Shown here: positions 58,355 through 64,000 of the stretch, one piece after another
Position numbering within the stretch: position 1 is the first letter of the stretch
Layout of the letters: each line of letters starts with the position of its first letter
Origin: Trifolium pratense
Taxonomy: Eukaryota > Streptophyta > Magnoliopsida > Fabales > Fabaceae
Direction of reading: 5' to 3'
NCBI RefSeq assembly: GCF_020283565.1
Contig: NC_060065.1
Span: forward strand, 28,570,409-28,634,408
Length of the DNA stretch: 64,000 nt
The notes under the pieces: model-generated
What the model was told of the DNA's origin: nothing
The model's input: the letters and a program-made list of their open reading frames with translations, nothing else
Database searches by the model: none
Position numbers and translations under genes: made by a program

Positions 58355-60361
58355 ATGTCAAGTTCTCAAACTTCTTCTCCCGCAAAGAACGACGACACCA
58401 CATCTTCGTATAACTCTCTTCCGCAACAAATCACCATCGCCTATCCACTTTCAACGGTGTTTCCTGATGATATAGTGAAGACGAAGAAGACCACACCAAA
58501 GAAAAGCTCTAAACGAAGCCAATCGACTTCTCGTGTGCCGTCTGAATCGAAGAAAAGGGGTAAGTGTTCTAAATCTAAATCTACGCTTAAAACGGTTCAT
58601 ACAATGCGTGAATTGTATCTTGATAATCCTGCTACTGCAAATGTTGATGTTAATGTTGAAGCATCTGCTTCTAGTAAGAAGAATTTAAGTTTGGAATTGG
58701 ATTTAACTGAAACCCTAGGGTTAGAAAAACCTAGGTCTGCTGAGAAATTGGGGGAAACCTCCTTGGAAAACCCTGATGTTGTTGTTGATGATATTGGCGC
58801 TAACTCTAAGGCCAATCTTGTGTCTGAGATGACAATTGATGAGAATGCAGGTTCTGGGCTAGATGCTGCAAATGATGCTACAGCATCTGAAGCACATGTT
58901 GATATTAGTACCTCTGTAGTCCCTGATTCACCAAACTCTCCTGTGGTTCCTGTTAATGAAAAGGATACTGAAACCTCCATCCCTGCTGATGTCACTACAC
59001 AAGATAAGGGTAAAAGTGTGAGAATGCCTGATACAAGTGAGGCAAATGTAATTGATGTTGAAAGCCTTCAATTCAAGAGTACTCCTAAGGCTGGTATATC
59101 TAGGAGGCTGAGAAGTAATACAGGAAAGGATATAGCTACTCCTTCTGAAGCCACCAAAACTAAAATTGGGCCTAAGAAACGGTGGAGCAAAGTCACTGTA
59201 CCATCTGAAAGTAAGAAGAAGATTGTGAAGAGAAAAACTGTCTCTTCTAGTGACTCTGATTATGAGGAAGATCAAGATGCTGGAGCATCTCCTGAAGCAT
59301 CTCCTCTGAGATCTGCCAAGAGAAAGAGAATGGCACCTAATGTTCCATCTGTACCAATTGACAATGTCTCTTTCCACTGTGTTGAATATGTTGACAGGTG
59401 GAAGTTTGTAGTCAAAAGAAGAATGGCCATTGAAAGGAACCTAACTGAAGAATTTTTGAAATGTCAAGACATTGTGAATTTGCTAGAGGAAGCAGGACTG
59501 CTGAATACTGTCTCTAAGTTGGGAAACTGCTTTGACAAGTTGACCAGAGAGTTCCTGGTAAACATCCCAGCTGACTGTGATAACCCTCTGAGTCCTGAGT
59601 ACTTAAAAGTATATGTGAGAGGCAAATGTGTGGATTTCTCACCAGTTGTCATCAACGAATATCTGGGAAGAAGTACTGCTCCTGCAGCTGAATTAGAGAC
59701 ATCTATGAATGAGATATGCAGGACCATCACTGGTGACAAAGTGAAAGCATGGCCAAGGGCTGGAAAACTATCTGCTGCTAAATTAACCACAAAATATGCT
59801 CTGCTAAACAAAATTGGTGCAGCAAACTGGGTACCCACTACACATTCCAACAGTGTAGCTACAGGTTTGGCAAAATTCATATATGCTGTAGGTACAGGTA
59901 CTGTTTTTGATTATGGCACTCATATTTTTAATGCAACAATTCTCCATGGCTCTTCCACTGCTGTAAAAATGCCAATAGCCTTTCCCACTCTGATCTGTGG
60001 CATTATCTTGTCTCAACATCCTGACATTTGCACTAACTCTGATGTGCCTGTCTCTAGACCCTCAGCTTTAACCATGGATTTTAGATTATTGGAAGGAAAA
60101 CATGCTGCAGACATTGCTGTAGCATCTTTGAAGACACCAGCTGTAGGTATGACCAAGAGACAGATGATTGCTAATCTCAGGGAGGTTAGTAACATGCTAG
60201 GTGAGAAGAAGGAGCTGGTAGATGGTGTAATCCAAGCCTTGGAGCTTGAGCAGTCACAGGATGGAGTTGGTCCTTCCCATGGTGCTTCTCATGATGATGA
60301 TCTTGCAGGTGGTGACACTGTAGAAGAGGAAATGGCCTCTGATGAAAGCCCCTCCATATGA
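58355..60361 (+). CDS. Sirevirus envelope-like / 'putative plant transposon protein' ORF (668 aa)
   Basis: It lies 231 bases after the pol stop on the same strand. The start is taken at ATG 58355 (MSSSQTSSPAKNDD); the frame is open from 58154 but without an earlier ATG that fits. The N-terminal 330 residues are Ser/Lys/Asp-rich and probably disordered, with basic patches (KKSSKRSQSTSR, SKKRGKCSKSK). The C-terminal part has the conserved core of this family: RWKFVVKRRMAIERNL, LLEEAGLLNTVSKLG, LTREFLVNIPAD, VYVRGKCVDFSPVVINEYLG, then a helical segment and an acidic tail. I see no signal peptide, no convincing fusion peptide and no strong single transmembrane helix, so 'envelope' is a historical name and the role is unknown. 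The frame is intact although pol is broken. Confidence 0.8.
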   Translation: MSSSQTSSPAKNDDTTSSYNSLPQQITIAYPLSTVFPDDIVKTKKTTPKKSSKRSQSTSRVPSESKKRGKCSKSKSTLKTVHTMRELYLDNPATANVDVNVEASASSKKNLSLELDLTETLGLEKPRSAEKLGETSLENPDVVVDDIGANSKANLVSEMTIDENAGSGLDAANDATASEAHVDISTSVVPDSPNSPVVPVNEKDTETSIPADVTTQDKGKSVRMPDTSEANVIDVESLQFKSTPKAGISRRLRSNTGKDIATPSEATKTKIGPKKRWSKVTVPSESKKKIVKRKTVSSSDSDYEEDQDAGASPEASPLRSAKRKRMAPNVPSVPIDNVSFHCVEYVDRWKFVVKRRMAIERNLTEEFLKCQDIVNLLEEAGLLNTVSKLGNCFDKLTREFLVNIPADCDNPLSPEYLKVYVRGKCVDFSPVVINEYLGRSTAPAAELETSMNEICRTITGDKVKAWPRAGKLSAAKLTTKYALLNKIGAANWVPTTHSNSVATGLAKFIYAVGTGTVFDYGTHIFNATILHGSSTAVKMPIAFPTLICGIILSQHPDICTNSDVPVSRPSALTMDFRLLEGKHAADIAVASLKTPAVGMTKRQMIANLREVSNMLGEKKELVDGVIQALELEQSQDGVGPSHGASHDDDLAGGDTVEEEMASDESPSI

Positions 60362-61100
60362 GCTGCCTATTTTCATTTGGCTGTTGTGTTTTTGTCTTTA
60401 TCTGGATTTTATTTTTTTTTTAAGGCTTAGGCCTCTTGTGTTGTAATATGTACTATGTGATCCCCTATCTTCTGACTTCTGTGACTTGGTACTCTCTGGA
60501 TCTTTGCTTTGCTCCTATTCTATGGTACTGACTTTATTTGTCAGAATTTATGGCTAAAAAGGGGGAGTAAATTTGTGTGCATGATGTGCATGATGTGATG
60601 GAAAATGCTATAGCATCTAGTATAGCATGTTTTATGTGATATGCATGTTTTGAGGGGGAGTGAATGTTTATGCATAAATTGAGGGGGAGTAGGTAGAATT
60701 TATTTTTCTACTACTTTTAATATGCATGCTTATATAGGAATTTATTTTTCCTATTCTCTGTGGCGTTGCTAAAATTTTAAGGAGTTTATTTCTCCGATCT
60801 TGAATCCACTATGTGAGAGTTTATTTCTCTCTATCTGTACTTTGAGGCTAGATGTGTTATGTTCCGCTGTTGCATGCCTCTGATGCTTACGTGCTAGCTA
60901 TCTATTCATCTGATGAATTTCTTTACTCTCTTTCCTAGTTGTGTGCGTATGTTGACTCGAAGGAAAGTTTAAATAGCTTAGCATCGTTCTACTTTCTTTC
61001 CTAGTTGTGTGCTTATGTTGACTCGAAGGAAAGTTTAGACTGTATCTCTCTATGCACTGGCCTAAGGTTGTTTTAGCCAAAATTTGCCAAAGGGGGAGAT
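60362..61100 (+). promoter_or_regulatory. Sirevirus 3' non-coding region with repeated polypurine tracts
   Basis: Four GGGGGAG motifs occur: 60561, 60653, 60683 and 61092. The last (AAAGGGGGAGAT) abuts the 3' LTR and is the functional polypurine tract by position. A direct repeat, CTTTCCTAGTTGTGTGC(G/T)TATGTTGACTCGAAGGAAAG, lies at about 60930-60975 and 60990-61036. A long T-rich 3' UTR follows the envelope-like stop. Confidence 0.7.
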
Positions 61101-62082
61101 TGTTGGTGTTTTGATTGGCTACATTTTGCAAAAGCCAACCAGCCAGATGCTGGACTGAGATGCTGTAGCATTATAGTACAGCATCCTGAAGCTCTGTTTT
61201 TCGTGCAGAATTTTTATTTCAAATCTGAGCCAAGATTTGCTTCAATTATATATTCAGGCACGTGCGTTTAGGCAAGACGAGACTTACTCAGCAAGTCTTA
61301 TTGAAGTCGGTCAAAGGAAAGTTATTTAAAACAAAAATATAATTATATTATATTTTTGCGTTTTTTTTTGTTTGGAACAACAGGAATTATATTTCTGAAA
61401 ATAATATAGGGTTGGCCGCAATTCTCACAGCTGTACAAGTCTGAAGACCTAACTTGCCCATCAAGACAATTGAAGACTATAAATATGTGAAGCCTCAAGG
61501 CTATTGAACTTGCGATTTCTAAACCTTGTATTTCATAAAGCGTGCGTTTTAAAGGTTTAGTGTGTGTGTCCTTTGTGAGCCTTTCTTGTGTCAATCTGAT
61601 GCAAGTTTAGGACTGTGTTTGTGTTGTTTATTGTAAGCTGCTCCTAAGCTTTTAAGCACGGAGTTAGTTTGTGTGATTCACTCATAAGCTTTTAAGCAAG
61701 AGTGTTGTCTAGTTTCTAGGAGAGTGTCTCCATCCTTACAATCATTATTGACAGCAACATAGTACGTGTTGTTAGAGGGAATTTGGGACGGGGTCTCATT
61801 ATCTAAGAGGTTCTTAGGTAGGATTGCACGGGTAGTGTCTAGGTGATAAGTCAAGTACCGGGTGTTGGTCGAGGGCTTTGAACTAGAGCTATTATAGTGG
61901 ATTCATTCCTGGATTGGTATCCCCCAGAGTAGGTGACGTTGCACTGAACTGGGTTAACAATTTCCTGTCTTATTTATTGTTCTGCAATTTATTTATTTAT
62001 TTACTGTGTTCTGCGACTGTCTTGCTGCAACGTGTGCTATAGCATCTTGTGCAGCATTGTGTTCACTGCGTGCCAGATTTCA
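61101..62082 (+). repeat. 3' LTR of the Sirevirus (982 bp)
   Basis: Same ends as the 5' LTR (TGTTGG...TTTCA), followed by ATAGG. It contains the extra 24 bp (GCTGTAGCATTATAGTACAGC plus three bases). Confidence 0.92.
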
Positions 62083-62194
62083 ATAGGAAAATTACTTATG
62101 GAGGAAATTTGAGATATTTAAAGGGACTAAAAACATTTTTATCCTTTATTAGTATTGTTGATGTAAATATTTAACCTTTTGTCATGTTATCATA

Positions 62195-62965
62195 GAAAAT
62201 CTTTGTACCTTTTGAGTAATAATAGTTTTATTAGCTTAATACCTTTTGAGATATAGGTTTATTGAAAAGTTTGAAATATTTGTCTCTTAGTATGAACAAG
62301 TTGAATGGTTCTATACCTTTAGAAATAGGGAATTTGAATAGCCTTTTATTTCTTGATCTTAGTGACAACAATCTAAGTGGTGAATCACTTTCTTTTTTGT
62401 ATAATTTGGTTAATTTGATTGAACTAAACTTGTCAAATAATGACATTTCTAGTATTGTCTCACGTGAAATTGCAAAATTAACTCAATTGGAGTATCTCAA
62501 AATTTCAGATAACAAATTTTTTGGTACAATACCTTTTGAGATTGGAAAATTGTCCAAACTATTGGTTCTAGACTTTTCTAGAAACATGTTTTATGGAAAA
62601 ATTCCGGCTAGTCTATCAACTTGCTCTAACATGAAAGTGTTGAATTTGAACCATAACAATATAACAGGAAGCATTCCTTCCCATATTGGTGAGCTTGTTA
62701 ATCTTGATTTAATTGATTTGAGTTATAACTTAATAAGTGGCAAAATACCTTATCAACTTGGGAATGTGAAATACACAACAGTATTGGATCTTAGTTTTAA
62801 TCATCTCATTGGAACTATTCCAAGTTCATTAGGAAGATTAACTTGTCTTATAATTCTCTAGAGGGTGAGATTCCTTCTAGTCTTCAAGAATCTGTCGCGC
62901 CGGACGCATTGATTGGAAATGAGTTTTTATGCAACCAATTCAGATATTCCGATACTACCTGTTAC
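62195..62965 (+). pseudogene. LRR receptor-like kinase ectodomain fragment
   Basis: About eight plant-type LRRs (LxxLxLSxNxLxGxIPxxIGxL), for example LKYLSLSMNKLNGSIPLEIG and LVLDFSRNMFYGKIPASL, open at 62262-62861. A frame change follows (SLEGEIPSSLQESV, then GNEFLCNQF, the LRR C-cap). A second one lies before 62262. No kinase domain follows, because a copia LTR begins at 62970. The sequence style fits the MIK2/At1g35710-like group, as does the kinase fragment at 44.2 kb. Confidence 0.75.
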
Positions 62966-62969
62966 TCCT

Positions 62970-63130
62970 TGTTAAATAATAGTTATATTATATTATTGTA
63001 AGGGTAGTTTAGTCTTTTATAATCCCTAATTTATATATTCTATTGTAACTCTTGTTCCTTATGTTTTTTGGTTTATTGTAATGGAAAACCCTAGCCTCCT
63101 TTTCTCTTTGAATAATCTCAATAGTTAACA
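62970..63130 (+). repeat. 5' LTR (161 bp) of a second copia element
   Basis: It starts TGTTAAATAATAG and ends AATAGTTAACA, with TGTTAA/TTAACA inverted ends, and is directly followed by a primer-binding site. The 3' LTR must lie beyond 64000. Confidence 0.75.
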
Positions 63131-64000
63131 TGGTATCAAAGAGCTTGGTTAATCCATTAGCAATTTGTTGAAGATAAATAAAAGTGTGTATTTGTTGTTG
63201 GCTATTTTTATTGATTTCTTGAATTGATATTCTCTGCTCTTGCTATTGGATTGGATCGCACACTTTGGTCAAAATGATGCTTTGAAGTCGATGCCAATTT
63301 CAAAGGAGATTAACATCTTTAGGTTGTGATTTTTCATGATTATTTCAATTTGTGATTTAATTAGTTATTGTTTAGAAGGAAGGTTACGTAAGTGTTGGCT
63401 TATTTGAATGCTTAAGCAATTCTTTTGCAATATTTCTATTGAGGAGTAAGCCTAATTGGTTGGTTTGCATATTGCTTATTGAATTTGTTATTGGTTGGCT
63501 CCGTTGAGTTTTGGCATTGGGGGTGATTGGTTGGACTTCTACATTTGAAGCAATTGTTTGTTGGTTTATTTGATTGTTTGATAATATGGCTATATCTCGT
63601 TTGACTGACCCTTCTTCCGTTGGCATTGGTATTGATCATGTATATCCATATGAGACTACTTCAAGAGTGTTTGATCTTGCTGAACAGTTCCAAAAATTTC
63701 TCGCCACCCAGCCACATGCAACATCTGTCTCCTCTATTAAAGGTTTGACTCCTTCTAATTGTTCAAGTATTTCTTCTATATGGATCCTTGACTCTGGAGC
63801 ATCACATCATATGTCATATGATCGTAAGTCTTTTTTGTCTTTAAATCATACTTCATCCATGTCAGTTATGACTGCTGATGGCACTCCTATGCCATTAGCA
63901 GGAATTGGGTCAGTGTCCACATCTAATTTGTCTCTTCCCAATGTTTATTATATTCCTAATCTCACTTTGAGTCTTGCTTCTGTTAGTCAGTTGTGTGATT
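63131..64000 (+). mobile_element. Second Ty1/copia element, left part
   Basis: TGGTATCAAAGAGC at 63131 is a primer-binding site (initiator Met tRNA type). A leader of about 450 bp without open frames follows, then the pol ORF from 63586 to the window edge. Confidence 0.8.
63586..64000 (+). CDS. Copia polyprotein start with protease, no visible Gag (partial)
   Basis: From ATG 63586 the frame is open to the edge (138 codons). After only about 65 residues (MAISRLTDPSSVG ... EQFQKFLATQPHATS) comes the aspartic protease site WILDSGASHHMS, then VMTADGTPMPLAGIGSV and LPNVYYIPNLTLSLASVSQL, the usual copia protease-to-integrase linker. The Gag UBN2 core and zinc knuckle expected upstream are missing. 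Either this is a gag-deleted, non-autonomous family or the Gag part is lost in this copy. Confidence 0.75.
   Translation, partial: MAISRLTDPSSVGIGIDHVYPYETTSRVFDLAEQFQKFLATQPHATSVSSIKGLTPSNCSSISSIWILDSGASHHMSYDRKSFLSLNHTSSMSVMTADGTPMPLAGIGSVSTSNLSLPNVYYIPNLTLSLASVSQLCD

Larger units (their letters stand above)
52227..62082 (+). mobile_element. Ty1/copia retrotransposon, Sirevirus (SIRE/Maximus) type, 9.9 kb
   Basis: Complete in structure: 5' LTR 52227-53184, primer-binding site, gag-pol 53237 to 58123 (broken), envelope-like ORF 58355-60361, polypurine tract before 61101, 3' LTR 61101-62082. ATAGG is duplicated at 52222-52226 and 62083-62087. The LTRs look nearly identical except for a 24-bp block present only in the 3' LTR, so the insertion is recent. 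The gene order gag, protease, integrase, RT, RNase H is that of copia. The extra ORF after pol and repeated polypurine tracts point to Sireviruses. Two apparent single-base insertions in RNase H make this copy defective on its own. Confidence 0.92.

Noticed and set aside
44242..62965. Kinase fragment (44.2 kb) and LRR fragment (62.2 kb) as one split receptor kinase gene
   Set aside because: Both are on the plus strand, but the kinase lies upstream of the LRRs, the wrong order for one gene; they are separate copies.

Overview
The window looks like a plant nuclear chromosome, most likely a legume of the Medicago type. It is AT-rich, its genes are intron-split with GT-AG junctions, and it carries a giant RPS2/At4g27190-like CC-NBS-LRR gene, an F-box/PP2 gene, a CCCH-WD40 gene and many plant transposable elements. 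The species is inferred from the style of the gene and repeat families; no search was possible.

Layout. 0.1-0.5 kb: minus-strand pieces of a nucleobase-ascorbate transporter running off the left edge. 2.2-3.4 kb: four tandem, decayed exon-like copies related to replication protein A/DUF223. 4.8-23.8 kb: one very large minus-strand NLR gene. I can join 14 exons, all a multiple of 3 bases long with usable splice sites, into about 4228 residues. One exon carries the coiled coil, NB-ARC and first LRRs; one short LRR exon follows, then six pairs of alternating LRR exons (types A and B) made by tandem exon-pair duplication. Its NB-ARC domain holds an insertion of four 23-residue repeats. The introns contain retroelement debris, including a retroposon with a 12-bp target duplication.

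24-36 kb: no intact gene, but a dense transposon graveyard. It holds a LINE and a hAT MITE nested in an older terminal-repeat element, a second hAT element with a perfect 8-bp target duplication inside another MITE, a SINE with a 10-bp duplication, and a 0.7-kb T-rich tandem array. 36.8-39.4 kb: F-box/PP2-A13-like gene (3 exons, minus). 40.7-42.7 kb: PIF/Harbinger relic next to or invaded by a GGCTTAA-ended MULE-like element with 9-bp duplications. 44.2-44.8 kb: LRR receptor kinase pseudogene fragment. 45.4-47.7 kb: CCCH zinc-finger/WD40 gene (minus), followed by two partial copies of its 5' end at 49.6-50.6 kb. 50.8-51.6 kb: a fold-back element with arms of about 180 bp that look identical.

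52.2-62.1 kb: a nearly complete Ty1/copia element of the Sirevirus type, with LTRs, primer-binding site, gag-pol, an envelope-like extra ORF, repeated polypurine tracts and an ATAGG target duplication. Its RNase H region has two apparent single-base insertions. It sits next to an LRR-RLK remnant, which is cut on the other side by a second, short-LTR copia element that runs off the right edge. The protein-coding genes look functionally independent. The dominant themes are exon-level duplication of a resistance gene and repeated nested transposition.
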